64,000 bases of DNA from Microcosmobacter sp040493455 (lineage in GTDB: Bacteria; Bacteroidota; Bacteroidia; Flavobacteriales; Flavobacteriaceae): assembly GCF_040493455.1 (NCBI RefSeq), contig NZ_JANFDA010000003.1, positions 124,001 to 188,000 on the forward strand, in the 5' to 3' direction. The translations under genes and the position numbers were made by a program. This document shows, piece by piece, positions 31,815 to 41,383 of this stretch (positions are counted from its first letter, which is position 1; every line of letters begins with the position of its first letter). The notes under the pieces are model-generated. The model was given only the letters and a program-made list of their open reading frames with translations, was not told the origin of the DNA and made no database searches.

Positions 31815-33098
31815 ATGAAGAATATTGCTACACTTTTTCTTTTTTTACTTTTTCAAGTTTCCACATCGCAAAACTATACCGAATACCATACAGGTAGCAC
31901 AACTGATGTAAATACGAACCATGAATTTGGTATTTGTATGATGGGAGGTGCCAGTGAGAATGATAATGCCATGATATGGTTTTTAAATAGAACGAATGGC
32001 GGAGATGTTGTTGTATTGAGAGCTTCTGGGAGTAATGGTTATAACAATTATATGTATTCTGAATTGGGAGTTACTATAAATTCCGTTACGACATTTGTCA
32101 TTCACAATACCTCTGGAGCAATAGATCCTTATGTCCTTGATAAAGTTGCAAAAGCTGAAGCAATATGGTTTGCTGGAGGCGATCAGTTTGATTATGTGAC
32201 TTATTTTAAGGATAATGCAATGGAGGATACCTTGAACAATTTCATTAACAATAAGCAAGGTGTTATTGGTGGTACTAGTGCTGGGATGGCAATTTTGGGA
32301 AGTAGTTATTTCTCTGCTGAAAATGGGACAGTTACTAACGCACAAGCTTTATCTAACCCTTATCATAATCGTATGACTTTGGGTTATGATGATTTTTTAA
32401 CGATTCCATATTTACAGGGCGTAATTACAGATACGCATTATGATGATCCAGATCGACGTGCTAGGCATGCTACTTTTTTGGCACGTTACGCGACAGATAA
32501 TAATAGTTCTGCTTTTGGTATAGCCTGTAATGAATATACGTCAGTTTGTATAGATGATAATGGTATGGCAAGGGTTTATGGTGAATATCCTACATATCCT
32601 GAATATGCTTTCTTTTTGCAGTCAAACTGTACAAACGATTTTTTACCAGAGACTTGTGTTAGTAATGAACCATTGACGTGGAATAGAGCAGGGGAAGCGA
32701 TCAAAGTAGCCAAAATCCCTGGTACTGAAACAGGGGAGAATTATATTGATATTGGAGGATGGAATCTTGGAGCAGGGCAAGAATGGGAAAATTGGTATGT
32801 AAATAGCGGAACATTTTCTACTGACCCTACTATAAACCCTCAGTGTGACTTACTTGGAATCAATGAGGCAAATACATTTGAGATTACAGTAAGCCCTAAC
32901 CCTTTTTCTGATGAGATTGTGATTCATGCAGATGAAGAAGAAAATCTAAAATATAATCTCTATAATGCTTTAGGAAAGCAATTCGAAATTGACATAAAGA
33001 ACAAACGAATCTCTACTTCAAAGCTTAGTTCAGGAGTATACTTTTTAGCCGTTTCTAAAGGACATAAAAAGCAAACCCTAAAACTAATAAAGCAATAA
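31815..33098 (+). CDS. Secreted S51-like (cyanophycinase-type) peptidase with T9SS sorting domain
   Basis: 427 residues from the ATG at 31815 (MKNIATLF); an upstream in-frame ATG at 31764 is unlikely because it precedes the signal peptide (about 1-19, ending STSQ). The catalytic domain has the nucleophile Ser155 in GGTSAGMAILG, and WFAGGDQ before it, the hallmarks of family S51 (peptidase E, cyanophycinase). About 75 C-terminal residues form a T9SS sorting domain (VSPNPFSDEIVIH, LSSGVYFLAVS). So a glutamine-amidotransferase-like Ser peptidase is placed at the cell surface. It may release aspartyl peptides from proteins or cyanophycin-like polymers; the substrate is inferred. Confidence 0.8.
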   Translation: MKNIATLFLFLLFQVSTSQNYTEYHTGSTTDVNTNHEFGICMMGGASENDNAMIWFLNRTNGGDVVVLRASGSNGYNNYMYSELGVTINSVTTFVIHNTSGAIDPYVLDKVAKAEAIWFAGGDQFDYVTYFKDNAMEDTLNNFINNKQGVIGGTSAGMAILGSSYFSAENGTVTNAQALSNPYHNRMTLGYDDFLTIPYLQGVITDTHYDDPDRRARHATFLARYATDNNSSAFGIACNEYTSVCIDDNGMARVYGEYPTYPEYAFFLQSNCTNDFLPETCVSNEPLTWNRAGEAIKVAKIPGTETGENYIDIGGWNLGAGQEWENWYVNSGTFSTDPTINPQCDLLGINEANTFEITVSPNPFSDEIVIHADEEENLKYNLYNALGKQFEIDIKNKRISTSKLSSGVYFLAVSKGHKKQTLKLIKQ

Positions 33099-33100
33099 AA

Positions 33101-34996
33101 TTATTGCTCAGAAGCTTTTTTATAAGCTTTATCACCACCAACAATTGGTAAAGTTAAACTTGTCTTTCCAAGATCTATAGTAAGCTCAGTACCAGCCTTT
33201 GGTAATAGTGTGAACTGACTATCGCTAGAAAAAATCATGAGCCCAATTTGCTGTCCTTTTGGAATCACTTGATCATCTGGTTGTAACTCAAAATTCACGG
33301 TGTAAAACTTGCCTGGAGCCAAAGCTTCACTCTCGGTCAATGATTTGTGATTTTGAGGATCTGCCCAACCTCTGGTGATAATATTTTCAGTAATTCTTGC
33401 TTTTTTATTATCATTCCAAGGCAGTGAGACTAACCAAACAGATAGGTTAGCTGCAGGCTTATTACTTGCCAAAGTAATACTGACTTTTGGCACTCCAGAG
33501 ATATGGAGGTCTTCATTCAATATAGGAGATACATATAGCAATCTATGGTCAGAACTTTCAGCTTTAGCCAAATCTTTTCCAGAGAATGAATAATCGTCGA
33601 CTAAGGTTTCTGTAGTACCTTTTTTTGACTTGGTGCTAGACAATCCACCTTTTTTATTTCCTCCTGACTTAATATAGAATGTAACATCACTTGCATCAGG
33701 ATTAGGATAATCACTATATGCAGTAGGGTCTCGAGGACTATCTTGTTCTCTAACAATCCATGAACGTGGGTCTTTCTCTACGCCATTTTCTACACCATGT
33801 AAGTAACGTGTAAACCAGCGATTCATAAGTGTAATAGGAGGTGGTCCTCCATGACCAAATTGATGATAGTATGTTTGAACAGGAAGCCCCATCTCTTTGG
33901 CAGCTTTGTAGATTCTGTAACTATGCTCTGGCATTACATTCCAGTCGTTGAATCCATGAGACATCAATAAGGCAGCTTTCATGGGTTTCATCTGATTGAG
34001 ATAATCGCGACCTGCCCAAAATTCATTATAGTCTCCAGTAGCTCTGTCCATACCATTAGCCATTTCAATATCTCGTACTGTGGCATTAGCATAATCTCTT
34101 TTTCTAATAAACTCTTTTGAAGTTTTACTATCCTTGATATAATTTTTGTTGGGAATTAAGTCTTCGCCGCCACTATTAATGAAATCATATAAAACATCGA
34201 TATCTTCTCCTAAATAGCCACCTGGAGAACGCACTAAACCATTAGAACGATAATAATGATAGTAAGACGTATTTGGAGCTATAGGGATAATAGCCTCTAA
34301 ACCTTCAACACCTGTCGTTGCAGCAGCTAGAGGAATGGTGCCATTGTATGATGTTCCAGTCATCCCGACTTTTCCAGTAGACCAATATGCTTCCACTTTT
34401 TCGTTTCCATCTGGAGTTGTATAACCATTTGCTCTACCACACAACCAGTCGACAACTGCCTTTGGAGCTAAAGATTCGTTGATACCACCAACTGTAGGAG
34501 CGCCTTGAGACAATCCTGTTCCAGGAGATGAAGAGTGCACAACAATATATCCTCTAGGTACCCATTTACTGATATGCGAATTAGAAATAATTGGGCGCTT
34601 TCCACGTCGTGTAACTTCAGGATGAACACGCTTAGTTTTTGGAGCTTCGCCCAGTTCGTGCTTTACATCCCAAAATAAGCCATCTACATCTGGTGCTACT
34701 CCAGCAAAATATGGACTAGAAACATAGATAACAGGTAGTTTTAAACCTTCAGATTCAGTTTGCGGAGGACGTGTTACTGAGACATGCATTCTATCCATTT
34801 TATCATCGCCATCTGTATTGAATGATGTTTCAACCCATAAGTCATGACGTATCCACTCATCCGGATTATTAAAAGCTTCTACAATTTGTGCTTCACCATC
34901 TTTAAAAACGGGTTTAGCTTTTTCCTGTGAAAAACTTAATGAAAATAAGCTCAGGCATAGAATTAATAAACATGAAGATTTGTAAACACGAATCAT
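33101..34996 (-). CDS. Xaa-Pro dipeptidyl-peptidase / CocE-NonD family hydrolase
   Basis: 631 residues with a signal peptide (about 1-23). The alpha/beta hydrolase domain has the nucleophile Ser216 in MTGTSYNGTIPL, a candidate acid in GFNDWNV and the His in FGHGGPP. A jelly-roll C-terminal domain (about 430-625) completes the S15 architecture. Length and motifs fit exported X-Pro dipeptidyl-peptidase rather than cocaine esterase. It probably trims proline-containing peptides in the periplasm or outside. It converges on the S51-like peptidase gene with a 2-bp gap, so two exported peptidases are adjacent. Confidence 0.85.
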   Translation of the reverse strand: MIRVYKSSCLLILCLSLFSLSFSQEKAKPVFKDGEAQIVEAFNNPDEWIRHDLWVETSFNTDGDDKMDRMHVSVTRPPQTESEGLKLPVIYVSSPYFAGVAPDVDGLFWDVKHELGEAPKTKRVHPEVTRRGKRPIISNSHISKWVPRGYIVVHSSSPGTGLSQGAPTVGGINESLAPKAVVDWLCGRANGYTTPDGNEKVEAYWSTGKVGMTGTSYNGTIPLAAATTGVEGLEAIIPIAPNTSYYHYYRSNGLVRSPGGYLGEDIDVLYDFINSGGEDLIPNKNYIKDSKTSKEFIRKRDYANATVRDIEMANGMDRATGDYNEFWAGRDYLNQMKPMKAALLMSHGFNDWNVMPEHSYRIYKAAKEMGLPVQTYYHQFGHGGPPPITLMNRWFTRYLHGVENGVEKDPRSWIVREQDSPRDPTAYSDYPNPDASDVTFYIKSGGNKKGGLSSTKSKKGTTETLVDDYSFSGKDLAKAESSDHRLLYVSPILNEDLHISGVPKVSITLASNKPAANLSVWLVSLPWNDNKKARITENIITRGWADPQNHKSLTESEALAPGKFYTVNFELQPDDQVIPKGQQIGLMIFSSDSQFTLLPKAGTELTIDLGKTSLTLPIVGGDKAYKKASEQ

Positions 34997-35063
34997 TAGT
35001 AACGGTTTTTGAGTTAAAAAAAGAAAGCCTAAATATACAACTTAAGAAAAGTGATATAAAGTA

Positions 35064-35585
35064 TTAATCTGGCAAATATTCTTTTGGAATTGGATTCTCT
35101 TTGCTCTCCTGAGTCCAATAAATATTTACGATCCACCAGCGCTTTCCATCATTCAATAATTGAATGCTGTTGATGCCTCTCATAAAGGGCTCTGTATCTG
35201 ATTTACTTCTGAAAGCTTCATATGTGCTGAATACTTGAGTAATATTGCCGAAAGTTTGGGTCGCTCTATGAATTTCTTGCTCATAGAAACCGTTATCTAC
35301 TAACCATTTCCCTGAAGTATCTATATAATCTTGAGGCGACATGTAGCGTACTCTGTAGGTTCCTGTTTGATCTTTCCCAGAAGGAATTAATTTAGCATTG
35401 GGTTTGAATAGGTAATTGAACAATTCCCAGTTTCGTTCTTCTCCTTTTTCACCTGAAATAACACCATACAAGGTTTCAATAGTAATGTCAAGGTCTTTTA
35501 CTTTGTCTAAGTACTTAGAATCATCTTGCGAAAAAGACACAAGTACAGAAAACAAGCATACAAGTGAGAGTAATTTTAGTTTCAT
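35064..35585 (-). CDS. Exported NTF2/SnoaL-like protein
   Basis: 173 residues from the ATG at 35585 (MKLKLLSL); the GTG at 35603 is less likely. Signal peptide about 1-19 (ending SFSQ). The mature part has an N-terminal helix pair, then strands with RWWIVNIYWTQE near the end, the curved-sheet pattern of NTF2-like domains. It begins 9 bp before the end of the DUF5686-like gene region on the same strand and may be co-transcribed. No active site is evident. Ligand unknown. Confidence 0.65.
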   Translation of the reverse strand: MKLKLLSLVCLFSVLVSFSQDDSKYLDKVKDLDITIETLYGVISGEKGEERNWELFNYLFKPNAKLIPSGKDQTGTYRVRYMSPQDYIDTSGKWLVDNGFYEQEIHRATQTFGNITQVFSTYEAFRSKSDTEPFMRGINSIQLLNDGKRWWIVNIYWTQESKENPIPKEYLPD

Positions 35586-35612
35586 GAGTTTTTTGATTTT
35601 CACTAAAGATAC

Positions 35613-38081
35613 CTAAAAGAACTTCAACCCAAAAACAATTGCATCGTTCACGAATCCACTACCCGAATATGAGCGTATATAGTCGATTCTAAGAAACCTA
35701 AACTTGCCCCAACCAATATTATCGATACCTATGGTGTATTCTTGATACAGCTTATTGTCCGTAGTTGACAACAGATGCGCACCACCAATCAAATTGAAAT
35801 TCAGTTTATTGATGAGTGGAATTTTACTCAAAATATAACCGCTGAAATCGTGCTCTGAGTGTAGTTCAAAATAGCTATCATTAGTGCTCAAAGCATAGTA
35901 AGGAAGGTTATTAAATACATTTAAGTATGATCCCTGTCCAAGCCTAGTCTGGTTACCATTAAAGTGCTGATAATCCATAAAGGCGATATCATCTGCATTG
36001 AACAATTTACCTGCTCTGGCGTTGTAGCTAAAGTTTCCTTTGTTGCCGATATCAAAAGACTGAGTCAATCGTGCTTTAACCTGACTAAAATTATAATTAG
36101 AATTAGAAGCGCCAAAACCACCTTCATAGCCTAAGTAGAGTGTTGGAAACTTACCACTTGGAATATTGAATTTACTATTGGGGTAACTCAAGTAGTTTTG
36201 ATCGAAATTTATTCTAGCCGTTAGATATAACTTGAAAATATTATGAGTTTCAAAAGGTGCAACGCCAAAAGCGGTAGGATCTTGTGGATTATTGCTGCTA
36301 TACTCTCTATCTGCTTTTGGATACCATACTTGATCAGTTGTATTAAACAAAGGTTTGCGTCGTTCGTAAGACAACGTAGAGTAGAAGCGAAGTCCGTTGA
36401 ACAATTCTTGTGAGTATGAAGTTTGAATAAAGCTTCTGTCATAAAGCTTCATAAAGTTCTCTTCAAACATCAGTGAATACAATGTATTGTTTCCTCTAGA
36501 AATTGGATTAGAACTATTGAATTGAGCTGTAGTGACACCTCCAGATATACTCAAGAATGGTCTTGTAATGTCATTGAATTTGTATGTCGCAGATACTGTA
36601 CCTCGTAATCGTTCGTCATCGAATCCATAATTAAAGTTTGCATTTATGGATAAGTAGCGTCTAAACTCATCAAAGTTTTTTCTGTAGTAACCTCCCAAGT
36701 TCAAATTAAACCCTTGTACTGTATTAAAAGCAATACTTGTAAGAGGTGAGGTAATACCTGCATTCCAATCTTTATATGAGTTACTGTAGTTGTAACCAGA
36801 AATAATATCTCCAAGTTTGAACTTGTTATTCTTGGCGTCTATGGAGTCTAGATACTTCTTCGATTTTCTAATGATTTGTATACTGTCTTTCTTTGTATAA
36901 TCTGTAGTTTCTTCTAAGGTTAAAGGCACTGGTCTTATATCTTGCCAATACAAAGAGTCTTTCTTATTAGCGTTTTCTTCAAACGATACTAGGGCTCTGC
37001 CAAAGTCTTTTCTAGTAAGTTCAGGATTAAAGTCATAATTGCTGTATACTGCAGTAAATCGTCCATCACCTTTAATTCCGAAAATACCATATTTGAAATC
37101 TATATTTTGAGAGATAACTGCCCAAATGTTTTCAGATTCAGAAAACGTGAACGATTGTTTGATACGAATAAAATCAGCGGCAGGAATTTGCGCTTGCTCT
37201 CCAGTAATTTCTAGTTCTAATGCATAAATGGTCCATTGGTCTTCAACAATATATATGTCTCCAGTAAACACACGATCGTTAGAGCGTCTTGGGATTACTG
37301 AAATCTTGTTGACTAAATTCCCTCTGTCATCATAGAAGACACCTTCTAGTTTGTAGCGATAATAATTAAAGGCATACTCGGCAACAGGAGACACAATCTG
37401 ATTTCCAATTTCAATATTGTTATTGTAGAAGTTATAATCGACATCTATAGCATTGTTGAAGCTAAATCCATTATCGTTACCACTTACTTTGGACGCTGTA
37501 ATGTATTCTTTTAATTTATCTGGTCTAAGGAATTCTATCTTTGAAATAGTTTCCGATAAGTAAATAATACCACTACGAGTAGAGTCCAATCCACCGCCTA
37601 AGTCTCCTATCTCTTGTCCTAGAATTTTCTCAGGAGCATCCTTGATTCGTATTAGCCCTTTAGAATAAAAATCCGCTTTATACGATCGTATTTTTCTTAA
37701 GTTTTCTTTTCTTTTCTCAATTGCCTGACGCATGATGCTATTGGCAGGATTCTCATCTGCATTAATAACTACCTGATCTAAAGAAATTTTTTCTTCTTGT
37801 AGAGTAACGTTAAGTTCAAAAGGAAGTTGATCTACATTGATCTCTCTTTTTAAGGTTTTAAATCCTAAATATTGAAAAGTGATTGTGTATGCCTTGGCAT
37901 CATCTACATTGAGTTCGTAAATACCATTTTCGTTTGTAGTTGTACCAATAAATGTGTTTTCAATAAAGATATTTACAAATGGAAGTGGTTCATCTTTAGA
38001 ATTGGTAACTGTTCCAGTGATTTGAGAATAAGAAAGAAAGCTGAAAAATAAAGCTAAAAAGGGTAGTATTTGTTTAATCAT
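35613..38081 (-). CDS. DUF5686-like outer-membrane protein with carboxypeptidase-regulatory domain
   Basis: 822 residues: signal peptide (about 1-20, ending SYSQ), CarboxypepD_reg-like domain (about 21-105: ITGTVTNSKDEPLPFVNIF), a middle region with AIEKRKENLRKIRSYKADFYSKG, then a long barrel-like C-terminal half with Tyr/Asn-rich strands, ending VFGLKFF. I associate this architecture with the DUF5686 family, abundant in Bacteroidota and without a plug domain, so it is not a classical TonB receptor. Role in the outer membrane unknown. Confidence 0.8.
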   Translation of the reverse strand: MIKQILPFLALFFSFLSYSQITGTVTNSKDEPLPFVNIFIENTFIGTTTNENGIYELNVDDAKAYTITFQYLGFKTLKREINVDQLPFELNVTLQEEKISLDQVVINADENPANSIMRQAIEKRKENLRKIRSYKADFYSKGLIRIKDAPEKILGQEIGDLGGGLDSTRSGIIYLSETISKIEFLRPDKLKEYITASKVSGNDNGFSFNNAIDVDYNFYNNNIEIGNQIVSPVAEYAFNYYRYKLEGVFYDDRGNLVNKISVIPRRSNDRVFTGDIYIVEDQWTIYALELEITGEQAQIPAADFIRIKQSFTFSESENIWAVISQNIDFKYGIFGIKGDGRFTAVYSNYDFNPELTRKDFGRALVSFEENANKKDSLYWQDIRPVPLTLEETTDYTKKDSIQIIRKSKKYLDSIDAKNNKFKLGDIISGYNYSNSYKDWNAGITSPLTSIAFNTVQGFNLNLGGYYRKNFDEFRRYLSINANFNYGFDDERLRGTVSATYKFNDITRPFLSISGGVTTAQFNSSNPISRGNNTLYSLMFEENFMKLYDRSFIQTSYSQELFNGLRFYSTLSYERRKPLFNTTDQVWYPKADREYSSNNPQDPTAFGVAPFETHNIFKLYLTARINFDQNYLSYPNSKFNIPSGKFPTLYLGYEGGFGASNSNYNFSQVKARLTQSFDIGNKGNFSYNARAGKLFNADDIAFMDYQHFNGNQTRLGQGSYLNVFNNLPYYALSTNDSYFELHSEHDFSGYILSKIPLINKLNFNLIGGAHLLSTTDNKLYQEYTIGIDNIGWGKFRFLRIDYIRSYSGSGFVNDAIVFGLKFF

Positions 38082-38205
38082 AGATAAGGTTGATGATTCT
38101 ATAGTTATAGACGCGCTTTTCTTGGAAAAGGTTGCCTAGGTATAACATAAAGTTTCAAACATAATTATATTTTATGCTGAAAAAGTTATAGTAATCCTAA
38201 AGTTA

Positions 38206-38661
38206 TTAGAAATTTTTCTTAATCCTATCGAGCTGACGCTTATTGTCCCTGTCTTTAATAGTCTCTCGTTTATCATGAAGTTTTTTACCCTTAGCTAAAG
38301 CAATCTCTAGCTTTGCAAAGCCTTTTTCATTGATGAACAATCGCAGTGGGATAATGGTTAAGCCTTTTGTATTTATATCGCGCTCTAGTTTCTTTAGCTC
38401 ACGTTTATTGAGTAATAACTTTCGCTCGGCTTTTGGTTTATGGTTATAGTAAGTGCCATAAAGGTACTCTTCGATAGTCATATTGATGACGAAAAGCTCT
38501 CCCCGGTCATTAAATTCACAAAAACTTTCAGCAATAGAAGCCTTACTAGAACGGATAGATTTTATTTCAGTTCCAGTTAAAACAATTCCAGCAGTGTACT
38601 TATCTAGTATTTCGTACTGAAACTTAGCTTTCTTATTGAGTATGTTAACCGTTTTTTGCAT
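38206..38661 (-). CDS. smpB: SsrA-binding protein SmpB
   Basis: 151 residues. The family marks are all visible: N-terminal NKKAKFQYEIL and GIVLTGTEIKSIRSSKASIAES, HKPKAERKLLLNKRE, and the basic C-terminal tail KLHDKRETIKDRDNKRQLDR. SmpB brings tmRNA to stalled ribosomes for trans-translation. The tmRNA gene itself is not in the window. TACCTTTG lies 8 bp upstream of the start, giving a very short leader. Confidence 0.95.
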   Translation of the reverse strand: MQKTVNILNKKAKFQYEILDKYTAGIVLTGTEIKSIRSSKASIAESFCEFNDRGELFVINMTIEEYLYGTYYNHKPKAERKLLLNKRELKKLERDINTKGLTIIPLRLFINEKGFAKLEIALAKGKKLHDKRETIKDRDNKRQLDRIKKNF

Positions 38662-38668
38662 TGGACGC

Positions 38669-38676
38669 CAAAGGTA
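38669..38676 (-). promoter_or_regulatory. Promoter -7 element of smpB
   Basis: TACCTTTG on the minus strand matches TAnnTTTG exactly; a TTC sits 20 bp further upstream in place of TTG. Initiation about 5-7 bases downstream would give an almost leaderless mRNA. Confidence 0.45.
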
Positions 38677-38749
38677 ATAAATTATGAATGTCTTAAGAAG
38701 ACCTTGTTAGATGATTGTTTAGTTTTACGACTTACATAGAAAACCAATC

Positions 38750-39496
38750 ATGAAACATTTTCTCCTAGTAACGCTAACACTCTTGTTGTTTAATTGTAAA
38801 GAAGAGCCTAAAAAACTAACAGCTCAAGACATCATAGATAAATCTATTGAGGTTTCTGGAGGCGAGAAATTTACTCATTCTAAGATAGAATTTGATTTCC
38901 GAGACAAGCACTATTTAGCAAAAAGACTGAATGGGGCATTTAGTTTTGGTAGGGCTTTTAAGAGCAATGAAGACTCAGTCTATGACATTCTAAGCAATGA
39001 TGGTTTTGAAAGGTTTGTAAATGATGAACTGGTAAAACTTGAAGATTCAATGAAGGTTAAGTATTCTCCTTCAGTTAATTCAGTTCATTATTTTTCTGTA
39101 TTGCCTTATGGGCTCAATGATAAAGCCGTGAATAAGGAGCTATTAACCCCAGAAACAATCAAAGAAAAAGAGTACCACAAAATCAAGGTAACTTTTAACG
39201 AAGACGGTGGAGGAGAGGATTTTGATGATGTTTTTACATATTGGATCAACAAAGACACATTTAAAGTAGATTACCTAGCGTATTCTTACAATGAAAGTGA
39301 TGGGATGGGTTTAAGATTTAGAGAAGCGTATAATGAACGTTATGTGAATGGATTACGTTTTGTAGACTACAAAAATTACAAACCAGAAACAAAAGATACT
39401 TCCTTGTCTGGTTTAGGTAAAGCTTTTGAAGCAGGAACATTAAAACTCCTTTCAAAAATTGAACTCAAAAATATAAGTGCAGAGATTATTAATTAA
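38750..39496 (+). CDS. Lipoprotein (DUF6503-like)
   Basis: 248 residues with a lipobox ending at Cys16 (LLLFNC). The mature sequence begins with a helix (TAQDIIDKSIEVSGG) and continues as a beta-rich LolA-like half-barrel (FTYWINKDTFKVDYLAYSYNE). I associate it with DUF6503, which resembles lipoprotein carriers in fold. A role in moving or sensing lipid is possible, but unproven. It overlaps the convergent phosphatase gene by 8 bp. Confidence 0.7.
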   Translation: MKHFLLVTLTLLLFNCKEEPKKLTAQDIIDKSIEVSGGEKFTHSKIEFDFRDKHYLAKRLNGAFSFGRAFKSNEDSVYDILSNDGFERFVNDELVKLEDSMKVKYSPSVNSVHYFSVLPYGLNDKAVNKELLTPETIKEKEYHKIKVTFNEDGGGEDFDDVFTYWINKDTFKVDYLAYSYNESDGMGLRFREAYNERYVNGLRFVDYKNYKPETKDTSLSGLGKAFEAGTLKLLSKIELKNISAEIIN

Positions 39497-40001
39497 TCTC
39501 TAATAACTGATCTACTTTGGTATCGCCTGCTACGGTAACTATATATAAGCTACCATTGTTATTGTCATCCATTTGCGGATACTTCTGAGCACCAAGAACA
39601 CCATTAACAAACATTGGTGTTGTATTACTATGCCCAACAACTAATACTGTTTTTCCTTTAGTATCCGACATAAATGCTTTGCCATCTATATTTCGTGGGT
39701 CATAGAGCGTGATTTCTAGATTGTTCTTGTCGGCTGTAGGCTGAGCTGTTTCTTTAGTTCTATTATAGTTTGTAGAATAGACAATATCAAACTTTATATG
39801 AGATAAAATTTTACTCCAATCTTCTGCACGTTTTTTACCAGCTTCAGTCAAATGGGGATCTCTATTGGTTTTATCACTTCTGTCTTTTTCAGCATGGCGA
39901 ATGAAGTAATATGTGGTTGTTTCCGTTTCGGCTGAGGTTTCCTGTCCAAAAGTAGGTAGTGCAAATAATGCACACAGGAAAAGTGTGAAGATGTATTTCA
40001 T
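39489..40001 (-). CDS. Exported histidine phosphatase family protein
   Basis: 170 residues with a signal peptide (about 1-20, ending TFGQ). Histidine-phosphatase motif FIRHAEKDR with catalytic His36, the second His124 in VVGHSNTTP, and LTEAGKKRAEDW between them. It is a small branch-1 phosphatase of SixA/PGM type, but exported. The substrate is probably a small phosphate ester in the periplasm. The gene is 9 bp downstream of the NTF2-like gene on the same strand. Confidence 0.82.
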   Translation of the reverse strand: MKYIFTLFLCALFALPTFGQETSAETETTTYYFIRHAEKDRSDKTNRDPHLTEAGKKRAEDWSKILSHIKFDIVYSTNYNRTKETAQPTADKNNLEITLYDPRNIDGKAFMSDTKGKTVLVVGHSNTTPMFVNGVLGAQKYPQMDDNNNGSLYIVTVAGDTKVDQLLEIN

Positions 40002-40010
40002 GCGATTTAT

Positions 40011-40466
40011 TTAGTTTTTATGCGATTTTTCTAGTGGACCTTCCCAAATAACTTGTTCTATCATCCATTTGCCTTCCTCTTTGGAGAGTAACATATAGTC
40101 AATTCCCCACCAGGCCGTAACCTTGGCAGCTGCAATATGGTTCCCCATATCTAGTACTTCTACTTTTCTTATGACATCATCTGCTTGGAATTTTTTCTTT
40201 TCAAGAACGTTTTTAGCATATGCAAGCGCTTGCTCGTAAGTCATTTGGTTGGAATATTCATAAGTGTTGGTATCCTTATTCTTCCAATACCCAAATTTGT
40301 ACAATCGAGGTTTTAAGGCAGCCTTTAGCTTAAGACTATCACCTTTGTAAAATCCTTCAATGTAATTCATACAGGTTTTCTCAACAGCTGAAATATCCTC
40401 TTCAGATTGGGAAAATGATAACAGGGAAAAAGAGATACAAAAAACGAAGAGTAAATATGATTTCAT
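40011..40466 (-). CDS. Exported NTF2-like (lumazine-binding-type) protein
   Basis: 151 residues with a signal peptide (about 1-20, ending SFSQ). The pattern AVEKTCMNYIEGFYKGD, LKAALKPRLYKFGYWK and HIAAAKVTAWWGIDYMLLSKEEGKWMI is typical of the putative lumazine-binding family within the NTF2-like fold. It probably binds a small ligand in a cone-shaped pocket. It lies directly upstream of the histidine phosphatase gene, and the two likely form an operon. Confidence 0.75.
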   Translation of the reverse strand: MKSYLLFVFCISFSLLSFSQSEEDISAVEKTCMNYIEGFYKGDSLKLKAALKPRLYKFGYWKNKDTNTYEYSNQMTYEQALAYAKNVLEKKKFQADDVIRKVEVLDMGNHIAAAKVTAWWGIDYMLLSKEEGKWMIEQVIWEGPLEKSHKN

Positions 40467-40538
40467 AAGACTAAGAGGTTGATTCGCTCAAAAATAGTCC
40501 AGAATCTTCAGTATCCTTATAAATATGTGTTAAAATGC

Positions 40539-41192
40539 TTAAACTGCTTTAGGCAAACTACCCAAAACTATAGCGACTCCAGCAGATGTTCCTATTCTAT
40601 CTACTCCAGTTTCAATGTATTTTAAGGCAGTTTCATAATCGCTAATACCGCCAGAAGCCTTAATCTTTAAGTTATCCTTTACTGTCTTTTTAATGATCTT
40701 TACAGCAGTTAGTGTAGCACCACTTTTACTAAAACCAGTCGAAGTTTTAATAAAATCTGCTTTAGCATCTATACAAATCTCACAAGCCTTGATAATTTCA
40801 TTTTTCGAAAGCTCACTTATTTCTATAATTACTTTCAGAGGAGTTCGACCAATAGCTAATTTTAAATTAGCAATATCTTTTAACACAGCAACATGATTCT
40901 TGCTTTTTAGCAATCCTATGTTCATGACCATATCGATTTCATCCGCACCATCTTCAATAGCTTGTTTTGCTTCAAAAATTTTGGATTTGGTCGTAGAAGA
41001 ACCTAGGGGAAAACCAACAACAGTACAGATCTTAACATTAGATCGTTGTAGAGCCTGTTTGGCAAGAGTCACATAGCCACTCCCAACACAAACACTGTGC
41101 ATACGGTACTGCTTAGCTTCGTCACAAAGATCGATGATATCACGCTCTGTAGCCGTAGATTTGAGGTTAGTGTGGTCTATATATGTATTCAT
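40539..41192 (-). CDS. deoC: Deoxyribose-phosphate aldolase
   Basis: 217 residues from the ATG at 41192 (MNTYIDHTNLK); two extra codons are possible. Schiff-base Lys149 in DFIKTSTGFS, the proton-relay Asp87 in ADEIDMVMNIG and Lys178 in KIKASGGI are present. The enzyme splits 2-deoxyribose-5-phosphate into glyceraldehyde-3-phosphate and acetaldehyde in nucleoside salvage. No other deo gene is adjacent. Confidence 0.95.
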   Translation of the reverse strand: MNTYIDHTNLKSTATERDIIDLCDEAKQYRMHSVCVGSGYVTLAKQALQRSNVKICTVVGFPLGSSTTKSKIFEAKQAIEDGADEIDMVMNIGLLKSKNHVAVLKDIANLKLAIGRTPLKVIIEISELSKNEIIKACEICIDAKADFIKTSTGFSKSGATLTAVKIIKKTVKDNLKIKASGGISDYETALKYIETGVDRIGTSAGVAIVLGSLPKAV

Positions 41193-41321
41193 TTTCATAA
41201 CATGTAGGTTAATTTGGTACTATAAAAGTATACAATTGCTCTTATATTCAAAAAAAAGATACTTAATTTTTATGTACAAAGATGTTAACAGCATGTTATT
41301 AATCATTATTATATTACATGG

Positions 41322-41345
41322 AAATATATTCCTTGGAAAATAAAT
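41322..41345. promoter_or_regulatory. Putative MarR operator O1
   Basis: This 24-bp site matches the perfect palindrome at 42784-42807 in 20 of 24 positions. Its core is ATTCC-TT-GGAAAAT, and a further half-site ACATGGAAATAT overlaps its left side. The TTG of the promoter for the reductase gene lies in the centre of the site, so a bound repressor would block RNA polymerase. Confidence 0.6.
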
Positions 41346-41363
41346 TTTTTTATCATATATTTG
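41333..41363 (+). promoter_or_regulatory. Promoter of the reductase-marR-pirin operon
   Basis: TTG at 41333-41335, a 20-bp spacer and TATATTTG at 41356-41363, a perfect Bacteroidota promoter match, 20 bp before the ATG at 41384. Confidence 0.7.
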
Positions 41364-41383
41364 TACCAACAAAATGATAAACA

